This document shows positions 7,808 to 17,573 of a stretch of 64,000 bases of DNA, piece by piece (position 1 is the first letter of the stretch; each line of letters opens with the position of its first letter). Location: contig DLNM01000052.1 in the NCBI GenBank assembly GCA_002479485.1, positions 62,001 through 126,000 on the forward strand. The letters run 5' to 3'. A model generated the notes under the pieces. The model searched no databases. It saw nothing but the letters and a program-made list of their open reading frames with translations, and had not been told where the DNA came from. Position numbers and translations under genes: made by a program. This DNA comes from Firmicutes bacterium UBA7510 (lineage in GTDB: Bacteria > Bacillota > Clostridia > Tissierellales > Sedimentibacteraceae).

Positions 7808-8902
7808 ATGAGCGAAAGAAGAATTTGTAATATAAATTTAGATGAAGATTTTGAAAGCTTTGAAGAACTTTGCATATTATCTTTTGGTGAAAGAACAAAT
7901 CAGGATTTAGGCATGCACAAATGGATGTTTGATGAAAATCCATACAATCCAAACGGTCAGAACCTTATGTATGTGTTAAAGGAAGAGGATAAGATTATTG
8001 GTGCGGATGGGCTTATTCCATTTGAGTTATATGTAAATGGCAAAGTAGTAATTGGTGCACATTCAGTTAAATCAATGACACATCCTGATTTTAAAAGACA
8101 AGGTATATTTAGAACGATGACTGATAACTCTGTTGAATGTGGAAGAAATAACGGAGTTGATGTTATTATTGGTCTTGCCAATAAAAATTCTTATCCGGCG
8201 TATGAAAAATTTGGATGGCCTACATTATATGAAAAAGAAGTTTATATTAGGCCAATAAATATTACTCATAAGATGAAGGATAAAATTAAGGTAGGATTTT
8301 TAGCAAGCTTATCAAATGGATTATACAAAGGCTTTGATAAATTAAGGCTAGCACCTAAGAATGTACTAAAAAAACTAAATGCTACTGTTAAAGAAATGGA
8401 TTATGTACCTGAGGAAATAACAGAGTATTGGGATAAATTCAAGGATAGATACAATGTTTTAATAGTTAGAGATTATAAATATTTAAATTATAGATATAAC
8501 AAAAGACCAGATGTTAAGTATAAGACACTTCTTGTGAATGTAGGTTCAGAAAAAATTGGCTTTGTGGTATTAAGAGAAACATTAGCAAACAACTCTAAAA
8601 TGGTTTCTGTGGCTGAAAATTTCACTGACCCTAATAATGAGCAATATATAAGTGCATTAGCTGAAGCAATAATTAGCTACTGCTACAAGGTAAATGCTGA
8701 GTATGTAGTTGTTGGAACAGGTTTATACGGCAAATATAGGGATGTTTTATTAAATTATGGCTTTGCAAAAAACAAGAAAAGCTTAATAAATAATATGATG
8801 ATTGCTAAATCACTTAGTGATAAAATATCTACTGATGAATTGATGGGACATGAAAGATGGCATATTACTCAAGGAGATGGTGAAACCGAACTTGACTTAT
8901 AG
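7808..8902 (+). CDS. GNAT-family N-acetyltransferase (Eis-like)
   Basis: 364 residues from ATG 7808, 6 nt behind GGAGG; an upstream in-frame TTG (7790) would precede the SD. The N-terminal GNAT core includes the acetyl-CoA loop region VKSMTHPDFKRQGIFRTMTDNSVE (motif A: R-Q-G-x-x-R/x), then VIIGLANKNSYPAYEKFGW, the usual F-G-W end of the fold. The second half looks like the additional GNAT/sterol-carrier-like region seen in Eis-type proteins. The substrate is unknown. The following small membrane protein starts 18 nt after its stop, so the two are co-transcribed. Confidence 0.85.
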   Translation: MSERRICNINLDEDFESFEELCILSFGERTNQDLGMHKWMFDENPYNPNGQNLMYVLKEEDKIIGADGLIPFELYVNGKVVIGAHSVKSMTHPDFKRQGIFRTMTDNSVECGRNNGVDVIIGLANKNSYPAYEKFGWPTLYEKEVYIRPINITHKMKDKIKVGFLASLSNGLYKGFDKLRLAPKNVLKKLNATVKEMDYVPEEITEYWDKFKDRYNVLIVRDYKYLNYRYNKRPDVKYKTLLVNVGSEKIGFVVLRETLANNSKMVSVAENFTDPNNEQYISALAEAIISYCYKVNAEYVVVGTGLYGKYRDVLLNYGFAKNKKSLINNMMIAKSLSDKISTDELMGHERWHITQGDGETELDL

Positions 8903-8919
8903 AAAGGTTGAAAGAGGTT

Positions 8920-9270
8920 ATGAATACTAAGTACAGATCAAAACTAGCTATATTATATCTTTTAATATATGCAGTTGTTTTATCCTTTTTTTATTATGTA
9001 AATTACATTGATTTTACAGTTATTAGAATAATGTATATGCCTATATTAGGAGTATCTATGCTTGCTATACTCCTAGATTATACTCTGTTTGGACAAGTAT
9101 TTTTAATAGCCTCATTACTTGGCTTAATAGCAGAGTATACAGTTCATATTAAGCAAGGTTTAGAGCCAACTATGGTTGGAGCTTTTACTAATAACACTAT
9201 AATAGTGCTTGGGTTTATAGTTGGCTTTATTATTCAAATGTATATAAAGTCAAAAGAAAAAGAGAAATGA
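8920..9270 (+). CDS. Small integral membrane protein
   Basis: 116 residues from ATG 8920 (an in-frame TTG at 8908 is possible; neither has an ideally spaced SD). There are three to four hydrophobic segments (about residues 8-27, 32-60 and 85-108) and a basic C-terminal tail ending in KSKEKEK, so the C-terminus is probably cytosolic. No family recognised. It is coupled to the acetyltransferase gene. Its TGA ends at 9270, and the kdpE stop on the other strand begins at 9273, so the two convergent genes are separated by 2 nt with no visible terminator. Confidence 0.7.
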   Translation: MNTKYRSKLAILYLLIYAVVLSFFYYVNYIDFTVIRIMYMPILGVSMLAILLDYTLFGQVFLIASLLGLIAEYTVHIKQGLEPTMVGAFTNNTIIVLGFIVGFIIQMYIKSKEKEK

Positions 9271-9272
9271 TG

Positions 9273-9974
9273 CTAATTATTTATTCGAAGCATTCTATAG
9301 CCAACACCTATATGGGTCTGAATATATAAGGACTCAGAGGTGTTTGGCTCTATTTTTTTTCTTAAAGTTGCCATAAAAACTCTCAAAGATGGTACATCAC
9401 TATTTAACTCACTTCCCCATACCTCTTTTATAATATATTTGTGTGTTAATACCTTTCCCACGTTTTTAGATAAAAGGCATAAAAGCTTATATTCGATAGG
9501 CGTTAAATGAAGCTCCACATCCTTTATAAACGCACATCCTGAAGCATAATCTATTTTTAAATCACCATTTACAAATATATTGTTATTTTGATTTATATCA
9601 TTATTGTAATTTACTCGTCTTAATGCAACACGTACTCTTGCTAAAAGCTCATCTACACTAAATGGCTTAGTCAGATAATCATCTGCGCCTGCATCTAATG
9701 CTTCTATTTTATCATCATCCTCACTTCTTGCACTTATAACTATGATTGGAACATTTGACCATGAACGAATTTTCTTTATTATGCTAACTCCATCCATATC
9801 TGGTAGACCTAAGTCAAGCAAAATAACATCGTGGTTTTGCGATATTGCTTCGGTTATAGCTTGGGCACCTGTAACAGCTGTGTTAAATTTATAGTTTTGT
9901 GTTTCAAGAGTAGTTGAAATCAAGTTTTTAACTGCATTATCATCTTCTACTACTAAAATTGTTGCTTTATTCAT
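9273..9974 (-). CDS. kdpE: KdpE, OmpR-family response regulator
   Basis: 233 residues from ATG 9974, which has GGAGG 5 nt upstream; an earlier in-frame ATG (9986) overlaps that SD. The receiver domain has acidic pocket Glu10/Asp11/Asp12, phospho-acceptor Asp54 (ILLDLGLPDMDG) and the KPFS lysine. The C-terminal winged helix (LTPIEYKLLCLLSKNVGKVLTHKYIIKEVWG) matches KdpE. It activates the kdp operon when phosphorylated by KdpD. It is the last gene of the leftward kdp operon and is separated from kdpD by a copy of the dispersed palindromic element that supplies its SD. Confidence 0.95.
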   Translation of the reverse strand: MNKATILVVEDDNAVKNLISTTLETQNYKFNTAVTGAQAITEAISQNHDVILLDLGLPDMDGVSIIKKIRSWSNVPIIVISARSEDDDKIEALDAGADDYLTKPFSVDELLARVRVALRRVNYNNDINQNNNIFVNGDLKIDYASGCAFIKDVELHLTPIEYKLLCLLSKNVGKVLTHKYIIKEVWGSELNSDVPSLRVFMATLRKKIEPNTSESLYIQTHIGVGYRMLRINN

Positions 9975-9979
9975 CTTAT

Positions 9980-10058
9980 CCTCCATTATGCCACTTTGTG
10001 ATGAAAAATCGGTTTTTTGATTTTTCCATAGTGTGAAATGTTTTTTATTTCACACTTT
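9980..10058 (-). repeat. Dispersed palindromic element, copy R1 (kdpD/kdpE junction)
   Basis: Read leftwards: hairpin 1 (AGTGTGAA...TTTCACACT, 10056-10030), then ATGGAAAAATC...GATTTTTC (second hairpin, 10026-10003), a weak version of the third block (ACAAAGTGGCA), then ATGGAGG (the kdpE SD). The kdpD stop codon is the TGA of the first arm. It aligns block by block with the copies before hypE and cysK. Confidence 0.75.
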
Positions 10059-12746
10059 AACCTCCTCTGCCTTTAATGTAAAGCTAAATATAGAACCATG
10101 AGGCTCATTATCTCTGACTGAAATTGTACCTCCGTGGACATTTATTATTGATTTGCAAAGTGATAATCCAAGACCTAGACCTCTTCTGCTGTCCGCTGAG
10201 GCATTTTTTTCGGTATAGAACATTTCAAATATATTAGATTTCCCAACATCTGTGATTCCATTTCCATTATCTTTTATATCTACAATTACAAACTCTCCAT
10301 TTTTTCTTACCGATATTTCTATTGTAGAGCCTAAGGGAGTGTATTTGATAGCATTATCTACAATGTTAATAATCACTTGGATTATTAGTTGTGAATCCAT
10401 TTTTGCCATAATGAACTCATCCTTTATATTAACCTTTATATTATGTTCAGCACTTTTTCTGTTTATATGATTAAGTGCCTCGCTTATTACTTCCTCTAAA
10501 AGCTCACCCTCCATATGTATATTTATAGTGCCATCCTCTATTCTTGTAACAGATAGAAGATTTTCTACTAGATTAATAAGCCACATTGAGTCATCATAGA
10601 TATCCTCGTAAAGAATATTGATTTTTTCTTTACTTAAACTTTCTGAGCTGTTCATAAGTACTGCGGCATTTCCAGATATAGTTGTAAGCGGAGTTCTAAG
10701 ATCATGAGATATAGCCCTTAATAGGTTAGCTCTTAACTGTTCACGCTGTGCCTTAATTTCGGCTTGTTTTTTTATCTCACTTAATAATTCTTTCTCTAAA
10801 ACCACAGCACACTCACCTAAAATAGAAATTATCATGCTGTTTTCAAATGAATCTATTATATCATCATCTAAAGCAATTCCAGCTACTGCATAAACACCTT
10901 CATTGCCACGAACAGCTAAATATAAACATCTAGCACCAGGTAATGTGTTGGTGGTTGCACCAGCATGCTTATTGTTTTTAAATACCCATTCAGCAACTGT
11001 TTTTTCAGCCTTTGTCATATATATTGACGAATCTTGATTAAATGTATTATCACAAAAAAACATAGGCTCAGTTAAATTATTATTCTCTACCTGATAAAAA
11101 ATTACTGGTTTATTCAATAGCTTTATAAGTTGATTAGCAGTTCCATTTATTATACTGTTTGTGTCTGAAGCATTTTGAAGTATTTGGTTTGTTTCTAATA
11201 AAAGCTTTGTTCTGAATGCTGTTTGAGCAGCTTGCTTACCATATTCTTTTATGCGAATAGTTAAGGAACTAGTGATAAAAGCTGACAAAAACATCACTAT
11301 AAATGTAACTATATGTCTTGGATTATATGCTTGTAAAGAATACTTAGGATCAGTAAAGAAAAAATTAAAAACTAGTACACTTAAAATCGAAGAACTAACA
11401 CTATATATTTTATTAGATGCTACTAATGAGGTTAATAAAACTCCTAGAATATATATGGTTATAATATTGGCTTCACTAAATCCTAAATGTTGAAATAAAA
11501 GACCTATAATTGTTGATAATGCTATTATACCTATAGTTTTTAAAGTGCCGGCTAAAGAAAATGATTCCTTACTTCGCTGATTGATTGAAAGCTCTCTGTA
11601 TGAAGCAGATTTTTTATCCGGAATAATGTATATGTCTAAATTAGGAGCTAATGAAGTTAAAGTATCAACAAAAGTAGGCTTTGGGAATATGAATCTTTTT
11701 TTAGTGTTGGAGCGTCCTAATACTACCTTTGAAATTCCAGATAATCTAGCAAATTCAGCAATTTGAAATGCAACATTATCATCATAGGCTATGGTTACTT
11801 TGGCACCTAGCTGCTCTGCTAGCTTGAAATTATCATGTAGTCTAGTCTTATTTTCACTTGTCATATATTCATAATTGCTGGTTTCTACATATAAAGCTGT
11901 AAATGCTCCCTTAAAAGCATTAGCCATTCGTGCTGCTGTTCTGATTGCCTTTGGATTTGAAGGAGAAGGGGATAAACATACTAAAATATGCTCACTAGTA
12001 AAATAATCTAGCTTAGACGACAAATGCTTTGCTTTTTCTGATATTATGTTTACTCTATCAGCGGTACGTCTAAGTGCTATTTCTCTAAGTGCAATAAGAT
12101 TATCCATATTAAAAAAGTTATTTAGCGCTCTTTTAGCTTGATTTTCCTTATAAACTTTGCCGTGCTTTAGTCTGTTAACTAAGTCCTCAGGCTCTATATC
12201 TATAAGTTCAACTTGATAGGCATTGTCAAAAACATGGTCTGGAATTCTTTCACGTACAGTTATTCCAGTAATCGAAGCAACAATATCATTTAAGCTTTCT
12301 ATGTGCTGTACGTTAACTGTGGTATATACATCTATGCCAGCCTTTAACAATTCCTGTATATCTTGATATCTTTTTATATGCCTACAAGTTTTTGCATTGG
12401 TATGAGCAAGCTCATCTACCAAAATCAAATTTGGTTTACGTTTGACTGCTGCGTCTAGGTCAAACTCGTTTAATGTTATTCCTTTATATTGCACTTTTAA
12501 AGGTGTAAGAACCTCCAAACCTTCTAATAAAGACATAGTTTCAGGTCTTGTATGCGGTTCAATATATCCTACTATAACATCAATACCATTATTTTTAGCG
12601 GTATGGGCAGCATCTAACATAGCATATGTCTTACCCACACCAGCAGCATATCCAAAAAATATTTTCAATTTACCATATTGTGAGTTTTTTTCCTCTTGTT
12701 GAATTATTTCCAATAGCTCATCTGAATTAGGTCTATTTTCTAGCAA
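10050..12746 (-). CDS. kdpD: KdpD, K+-sensing histidine kinase
   Basis: 898 residues, full length. The N-terminal KdpD domain has Walker A GYAAGVGKT (residues 32-40) and DELAHTN. A universal-stress-protein-like domain follows (ILVCLSPSPSNPKAIRTAARMA), then four closely spaced membrane helices (about 400-500), a GAF-like region, the HisKA helix with phospho-accepting His681 (ISHDLRTPLTT) and the ATPase domain (NIVDNAIKYTP, GLGLGLSL). It senses low K+ or osmotic state and phosphorylates KdpE. An SD (GGAGGTGCATC) precedes ATG 12746. The final residues EEVKV and the stop run into the palindromic element R1. Confidence 0.97.
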   Translation of the reverse strand: MLENRPNSDELLEIIQQEEKNSQYGKLKIFFGYAAGVGKTYAMLDAAHTAKNNGIDVIVGYIEPHTRPETMSLLEGLEVLTPLKVQYKGITLNEFDLDAAVKRKPNLILVDELAHTNAKTCRHIKRYQDIQELLKAGIDVYTTVNVQHIESLNDIVASITGITVRERIPDHVFDNAYQVELIDIEPEDLVNRLKHGKVYKENQAKRALNNFFNMDNLIALREIALRRTADRVNIISEKAKHLSSKLDYFTSEHILVCLSPSPSNPKAIRTAARMANAFKGAFTALYVETSNYEYMTSENKTRLHDNFKLAEQLGAKVTIAYDDNVAFQIAEFARLSGISKVVLGRSNTKKRFIFPKPTFVDTLTSLAPNLDIYIIPDKKSASYRELSINQRSKESFSLAGTLKTIGIIALSTIIGLLFQHLGFSEANIITIYILGVLLTSLVASNKIYSVSSSILSVLVFNFFFTDPKYSLQAYNPRHIVTFIVMFLSAFITSSLTIRIKEYGKQAAQTAFRTKLLLETNQILQNASDTNSIINGTANQLIKLLNKPVIFYQVENNNLTEPMFFCDNTFNQDSSIYMTKAEKTVAEWVFKNNKHAGATTNTLPGARCLYLAVRGNEGVYAVAGIALDDDIIDSFENSMIISILGECAVVLEKELLSEIKKQAEIKAQREQLRANLLRAISHDLRTPLTTISGNAAVLMNSSESLSKEKINILYEDIYDDSMWLINLVENLLSVTRIEDGTINIHMEGELLEEVISEALNHINRKSAEHNIKVNIKDEFIMAKMDSQLIIQVIINIVDNAIKYTPLGSTIEISVRKNGEFVIVDIKDNGNGITDVGKSNIFEMFYTEKNASADSRRGLGLGLSLCKSIINVHGGTISVRDNEPHGSIFSFTLKAEEVKV

Positions 12747-12816
12747 GATGCACCTCCAAAATTAAACTTTTGACTCATTATATATCTACTAAATATAATT
12801 GTCTATAGTTGTATTA

Positions 12817-12860
12817 TTAAAGAGGGTGCCATACAGCATCCTCATATAAAAACTCTTTAA
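12817..12860 (-). terminator. Hairpin between kdpC and kdpD, possible attenuator
   Basis: Nested inverted repeats: TTAAAGAG (12817-12824) / CTCTTTAA (12853-12860), enclosing GAGGGTGC / GCATCCTC (12822-12829 / 12836-12843). It sits just after the kdpC stop and could lower kdpDE expression relative to the pump genes. It has no long U-tract, so termination is uncertain. Confidence 0.5.
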
Positions 12861-13483
12861 TCAATAATATTTATAAGTTTTGCAATATCTAAATTAGCTT
12901 TCAATACATTCACTACTTCTTCTCCAAATACTCCAAATATTTTGTGTTCTGTATTATCTTCTACAATTTTTTCTAATTGAGATTCTGATAACCCAGTAGC
13001 CTTTGATATAGCTGGTATTTGAATTAGAGCAGAGCTAGGACTTATATGCGGATCAAGTCCAGAGCCTGATGCCGTTAATAAATCTGTTGGAATATCTTCC
13101 TTTTTAACATCAGGATTAGCTTTTAAAAACTTATCTATATCATTTTTTACTCTATCGTGTAAATTTATATTAGTAGCACCATAGTTAAATGAGCCTGATG
13201 CTACACCACTGTATAAATCATTTTTTAAATCTTCGGCTGTATAGGAATTATAATTTACAGAAGATATTCTTCCTCTGAAGAATCTACTATCAGTAAAATC
13301 TTGACCTATTAGCTCTGAACCAACTATTTTGCCGTTAACTTCAATTAGACTGCCATTTGCCTTGTGATTAAATGCTAATTGGCTGACTCCCGTTAAAGCT
13401 AACGGATATATAATTGAGCATAAAACTAATAAAACAATTGTTAAAACAAAACAATTTCTTAATGTTTTTAAAAATGAACTCAT
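12857..13483 (-). CDS. kdpC: KdpC, potassium-transporting ATPase C chain
   Basis: 208 residues from ATG 13483 (SD GGGAGG, 13490-13495). One N-terminal membrane helix (about 10-35: CFVLTIVLLVLCSIIYPLALTGV) is followed by a periplasm-facing domain with the family signature ASGSGLDPHISPSSA. KdpC stabilises the KdpFABC complex and helps nucleotide affinity. The longer reading frame upstream of ATG 13483 is only translation of the palindromic element R2 and is not part of the protein. Confidence 0.96.
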   Translation of the reverse strand: MSSFLKTLRNCFVLTIVLLVLCSIIYPLALTGVSQLAFNHKANGSLIEVNGKIVGSELIGQDFTDSRFFRGRISSVNYNSYTAEDLKNDLYSGVASGSFNYGATNINLHDRVKNDIDKFLKANPDVKKEDIPTDLLTASGSGLDPHISPSSALIQIPAISKATGLSESQLEKIVEDNTEHKIFGVFGEEVVNVLKANLDIAKLINIID

Positions 13484-13489
13484 TTTAGA

Positions 13490-13544
13490 CCTCCCATAAT
13501 AGTGTGAATCACTTTTCACACTGTGAAGTGTTTTATTCACACTT
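13490..13544 (-). repeat. Dispersed palindromic element, copy R2 (kdpB/kdpC junction)
   Basis: Outer arms AGTGTGAAT / ATTCACACT (13534-13542 and 13501-13509) with an inner palindrome TCACACTGTGA, as if two first hairpins were nested. It follows directly after the kdpB TAA and ends in ATTATGGGAGG, the kdpC SD. Confidence 0.7.
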
Positions 13545-15596
13545 TTAAAACCCTAATAATAATAGTAATGGTGCAATTATCATATCTATTATTTTAATTC
13601 CGATAAATGGAACTATAACACCGCCAAGACCATAAATTCCTATATTTTTAAGAAGGATTTTTTCAGACTTCATCGGCTTATATTTAACACCTTTCATTGC
13701 AATAGGTATCAGACATGGTATTATAATTGCGTTAAATATTAATGCTGATAATATAGCGCTAAATGGTGTTTGCAGCTTCATAATATTTAAAATTTGCATT
13801 TGCGGTATAGCTAAAATAAATATAGCCGGTATAATAGCAAAATATTTTGCTATATCATTTGCGATACTAAATGTTGTTAAGGAACCTCTTGTGATTAGAA
13901 GCTGTTTGCCTATTTCAACAATTTCAAGTATCTTGGTTGGATCAGAATCTAAGTCAACCATATTTGCTGCTTCCTTTGCTGCTACTGTACCGCTATTCAT
14001 TGCTAATCCAACATCTGCTTGAGCAAGTGCTGGTGCATCGTTGGTTCCGTCACCAGTCATTGCTACTATTTTCCCTTCTGCTTGCTGTCTTTTTATTTCC
14101 TCAATTTTGTCCTCAGGCTTACACTCCGCTATAAAGCTGTCTACACCTGCTTCCTTAGCAATTGTCGCAGCAGTCAGCGGATTATCGCCAGTACACATTA
14201 TCGTTTTAATTCCAATTTCTCTAAGTCTTGCGAATCTTTTTTCAAGTCCCGGTTTAACAGTATCCTTTAAATGTATAACCCCTAGTATTTTATCGTCCTT
14301 ACAAACAACCAGCGGAGTACCACCTAAATTTGATATTTCCTTTACTTTACTATCTAAATCCTTGGGTATTTTACCATTTTTCTCTTTTACATATTTAACA
14401 ATAGCATCTGACGCACCTTTACGAATTTTAGTGCCACTATTTAAGTCAACCCCACTCATTCTTGTTTGTGCTGTAAATTCAATAAATTCCATGTTGTTTG
14501 CCATAGATACATCTATATTTTGACCTAAGTTTTTCCCTAAGCTTACTATTGATTTACCCTCAGGCGTATTGTCACTTAATGAAGCGATAACACTGTTTTT
14601 AATTAATTCTTCCTTTGAAACGTCATCTACATTTATAAAATCAGTAGCAAGTCTGTTGCCATAAGTGATAGTACCAGTTTTATCTAAAATCATAGTATCC
14701 ACGTCTCCACATGCTTCAACAGCTTTTCCTGACATAGCTATAACATTAAATTTAGTAACACGATCCATACCGGCAATACCTATAGCAGATAATAGACCTC
14801 CTATAGTAGTTGGTATTAAACAAACTGTCAATGCAATCAATGTAGAAACAGGAATACTTACACCTGAATACTGTGCAAAATAGTATAAGGTTACAATAAC
14901 AATTAAAAATATTATTGTTAAGCTAACTAGCAGAGTATTTAATGCAATCTCATTTGGTGTTTTCTGTCTAGAGGCACCTTCAACAAGTGCTATCATTTTA
15001 TCTAGAAATGATTCACCGGGAGATGATGTGATTTTTATTTTTAACCAGTCACTAATTACGGTTGTTCCGCCAGTCACTGATGAAAAATCACCACCAAATT
15101 CTTTTGTTACAGGTGCGGACTCGCCAGTTATAGCGGATTCATCAACTGAAGCTATACCTTCAATTATCTCACCGTCATTAGGAATTATTTCTCCGGCTTT
15201 TACCAGTACAATATCACCTTTTACCAGTTCAGAAGCGTTAATAACCTTTTCAGAGTCATTATAAACAATTCGTGCCCTTGTATCTTGCTTTGTCTTTTTT
15301 AAGCTTTCGGCTTGCGCTTTCCCACGACCTTCTGCTACAGACTCTGCAAAGTTAGCAAAAAATACAGTAACAAATAATATAAGAGCTACTACTACGTTAT
15401 ATATTCTTAAATCTGCATTATCGCCAAATATTGTAGGAAATATAGCGGTTATTAATGTAATAACAAAGCCTATTTCTACAACAAACATGACTGGATTTTT
15501 AGCCATGTATTTTGGGTTAAGCTTTTTCAAAGCACCTATAATTGAGCTTTTTAATATATCTTTAGTTATAAATTTAGATTTATTTTTATTTGACAT
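13545..15596 (-). CDS. kdpB: KdpB, potassium-transporting P-type ATPase B chain
   Basis: 683 residues from ATG 15596 (SD GGTGAG, 4 nt ahead; an upstream GTG at 15605 is less well placed). P-type ATPase landmarks: SAITGESAPV (actuator), ILDKTGTIT with phospho-accepting Asp305, MTGDGTNDAPALAQADVGLAM (hinge), and the paired membrane helices at both ends. It energises high-affinity K+ uptake by KdpA in the cytoplasmic membrane. It follows kdpA with about 20 nt between them. Confidence 0.98.
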   Translation of the reverse strand: MSNKNKSKFITKDILKSSIIGALKKLNPKYMAKNPVMFVVEIGFVITLITAIFPTIFGDNADLRIYNVVVALILFVTVFFANFAESVAEGRGKAQAESLKKTKQDTRARIVYNDSEKVINASELVKGDIVLVKAGEIIPNDGEIIEGIASVDESAITGESAPVTKEFGGDFSSVTGGTTVISDWLKIKITSSPGESFLDKMIALVEGASRQKTPNEIALNTLLVSLTIIFLIVIVTLYYFAQYSGVSIPVSTLIALTVCLIPTTIGGLLSAIGIAGMDRVTKFNVIAMSGKAVEACGDVDTMILDKTGTITYGNRLATDFINVDDVSKEELIKNSVIASLSDNTPEGKSIVSLGKNLGQNIDVSMANNMEFIEFTAQTRMSGVDLNSGTKIRKGASDAIVKYVKEKNGKIPKDLDSKVKEISNLGGTPLVVCKDDKILGVIHLKDTVKPGLEKRFARLREIGIKTIMCTGDNPLTAATIAKEAGVDSFIAECKPEDKIEEIKRQQAEGKIVAMTGDGTNDAPALAQADVGLAMNSGTVAAKEAANMVDLDSDPTKILEIVEIGKQLLITRGSLTTFSIANDIAKYFAIIPAIFILAIPQMQILNIMKLQTPFSAILSALIFNAIIIPCLIPIAMKGVKYKPMKSEKILLKNIGIYGLGGVIVPFIGIKIIDMIIAPLLLLLGF

Positions 15597-15615
15597 TTTT
15601 CTCACCTACCTTTAA

Positions 15616-17322
15616 TTAAAACCATAAAGTCAAATGTTCTGCTATAGGTCCAAGTGATAATGCTGGGAAGAATGTTAATGCTGCAAAAATATAAACAACA
15701 AATACTAATATGATTGTAAATGTAGCATTATCAGTTCGTAGAGAACCTATAGTTTGATTTACCGCAGTTTTACTCATTAAAGAACCTGCAATAGCTAGCT
15801 GTGCGATAATTGCTAGGTATCTGCCAAAAAACATTACAAGTCCTGTTGTTATATTCCAAAATACAGTATTGTCTGCAAGACCTTCAAATCCAGAGCCATT
15901 GTTAGCGGCTGATGAAGAAAACTCGTAAAGTACTTGACTTAATCCATGAAATCCCGAATTTGTAATTCCTTCTAAACCAGCAGGGGTAGCTACGGCTAAC
16001 GCTGAAAATCCAAGGATTAATAAAGGATGTATAATTAACACTAAAACAACAAGCTTCATTTCCTTCGCTTCGATTTTTTTACCAAGGTATTCAGGGGTAC
16101 GACCTATCATAAGACCACATAAAAATACTGCTAGAATTGCGTACATAATCATGTTCATAAATCCTACGCCCTTACCACCAAATACACAGTTTAACATCAT
16201 GTGTAAAAGTGGAACCATACCACCTAAAGGTGTCAATGAGTCGTGCATATTATTTACAGCACCTGTTGTAAAGGAAGTAGTTACTGTTGTAAACAATGCA
16301 GATTGGGCAATTCCAAATCTTATTTCCTTACCCTCCATATTGCCTACATTTTGGTTTAATCCAATTTCTGCAAGGATTGGATTGCCGGCTTTTTCAGCAT
16401 AGAAGCATACAATTAAACCAATTATGAAAATAATAGACATAGCTATAAATATCACTGCACCTTGTTTCCCAAAGATGGCTTTCTTTTTATTTTTGGCTTT
16501 TTTGTCTACTAGCATTTTTCCAAATGTTATAACGCACGCTCCAGGCATAAGCATCATAGCTATAATTTCAGCTATGTTTGATATAACTGTTGGATTTTCA
16601 AATGGTGTTGCTGAGTTTGCGCCGAAGAATCCTCCACCATTAGTACCTAATTGTTTTATAGATTCTAATGCCGCTACTGGTCCTAGTGCAATATCCTGTA
16701 ATTTACCTTCGATTGTAGTAATTGTAGTGTTTGCATCTAGTGTCTGAGGTACACCTTGACTAACAAGTATTATTGCTACTATAAAAGCTATTGGTATTAA
16801 AATTCTTGTAGTAACTCTTATCATATCCTCATAGAAGTTGCCTAGATTATTTCCTCTACCCGAGAGTCCTCTGCTAAATGCCATGAACACAGAAAACCCT
16901 GATGCAGCAGATGTAAACATCATAAAAATTATGACCATAATCTGACTTAAATAGGATAATCCAGATTCACCTGAGTAGTGCTGTAGGTTTGTATTTGTCA
17001 TAAAGCTTATGATAGTGTTAAAGGATAAAGTTGATTCCATTCCTCCAATGTTATTTGGATTTAATATCAGAGAGCCTTGGAATCTTAATATAAAATATCC
17101 TATTAAAATCATTATTGCATTAGTGGTTATAAAGTTAAATGCGTATTTTTTCCAATTCATTCCGGTTCTGTCTAATTTGCATATTGAATATATAAAATTA
17201 TCTACCGTATTCAATACCGGATCTACAAAAGTTTTTTGGTTTGTAGTTACATGATACATATATATTCCTACTGGAATAACCAAAGCTATATATATGGCTA
17301 AAGTTAAAATTATTTGTAACAT
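15616..17322 (-). CDS. kdpA: KdpA, potassium-transporting ATPase A chain
   Basis: 568 residues and about ten membrane helices. Superfamily-of-K+-transporter features: SGRGNNLGNFYEDMIR and the selectivity-filter loop LGTNGGGFFGANSATPFENP. Length matches the family. It forms the K+-selective channel-like subunit of KdpFABC. ATG 17322 is preceded by AGAGGGG. The kdpF stop is 20 nt upstream, and kdpB follows immediately. Confidence 0.98.
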   Translation of the reverse strand: MLQIILTLAIYIALVIPVGIYMYHVTTNQKTFVDPVLNTVDNFIYSICKLDRTGMNWKKYAFNFITTNAIMILIGYFILRFQGSLILNPNNIGGMESTLSFNTIISFMTNTNLQHYSGESGLSYLSQIMVIIFMMFTSAASGFSVFMAFSRGLSGRGNNLGNFYEDMIRVTTRILIPIAFIVAIILVSQGVPQTLDANTTITTIEGKLQDIALGPVAALESIKQLGTNGGGFFGANSATPFENPTVISNIAEIIAMMLMPGACVITFGKMLVDKKAKNKKKAIFGKQGAVIFIAMSIIFIIGLIVCFYAEKAGNPILAEIGLNQNVGNMEGKEIRFGIAQSALFTTVTTSFTTGAVNNMHDSLTPLGGMVPLLHMMLNCVFGGKGVGFMNMIMYAILAVFLCGLMIGRTPEYLGKKIEAKEMKLVVLVLIIHPLLILGFSALAVATPAGLEGITNSGFHGLSQVLYEFSSSAANNGSGFEGLADNTVFWNITTGLVMFFGRYLAIIAQLAIAGSLMSKTAVNQTIGSLRTDNATFTIILVFVVYIFAALTFFPALSLGPIAEHLTLWF

Positions 17323-17342
17323 TATTATTTTGTCCCCTCTTT

Positions 17343-17420
17343 CTATAATCTCTCAGGATGAACAAGCGCATACAGTAGATAAATAAACAATGCTAAAATT
17401 GTAATCCCTAAAAATATCAT
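17343..17420 (-). CDS. kdpF: KdpF, small Kdp complex subunit
   Basis: A 25-residue peptide, a single hydrophobic helix starting MIFLGITILALFIYLL and ending YALVHPERL. The closing H-P-E-R is the usual KdpF ending. ATG 17420 abuts the TAA of the preceding 40-codon gene, whose last codons contain the SD (GGAGGTTT). KdpF stabilises KdpFABC in the membrane. Position directly before kdpA supports the call. Confidence 0.9.
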   Translation of the reverse strand: MIFLGITILALFIYLLYALVHPERL

Positions 17421-17543
17421 TTATAAAACCTCCGTCTTTTTATTCCCTTTTTTAGGCTTAATCTGTAAATCGCACCAATGAGCAAATAAACAGATTAAAC
17501 TAAAAGAAGAAGCTAGTATCCCAATCATTAAAAAATCCATCAT
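17421..17543 (-). CDS. Small membrane protein at the head of the kdp operon
   Basis: 40 residues from ATG 17543 behind GGAGG. One hydrophobic helix (residues about 3-22: DFLMIGILASSFSLICLF) is followed by a basic tail (KPKKGNKKTEVL). It is the first gene of the kdp transcript, and its stop touches the kdpF start (TAA-ATG), so translation is coupled. Similar short ORFs precede kdpF in other Firmicutes as far as I recall, but no function is known to me. It could be an extra Kdp accessory peptide. Confidence 0.7.
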   Translation of the reverse strand: MMDFLMIGILASSFSLICLFAHWCDLQIKPKKGNKKTEVL

Positions 17544-17573
17544 AAATACCTCCAAATTTTATATTTGAAGTTT

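Noticed and set aside
14041..14523. 160-codon open frame antisense to kdpB
   Set aside because: Lies opposite the highly conserved P-type ATPase core; Ser/Leu-rich product typical of antisense reading.
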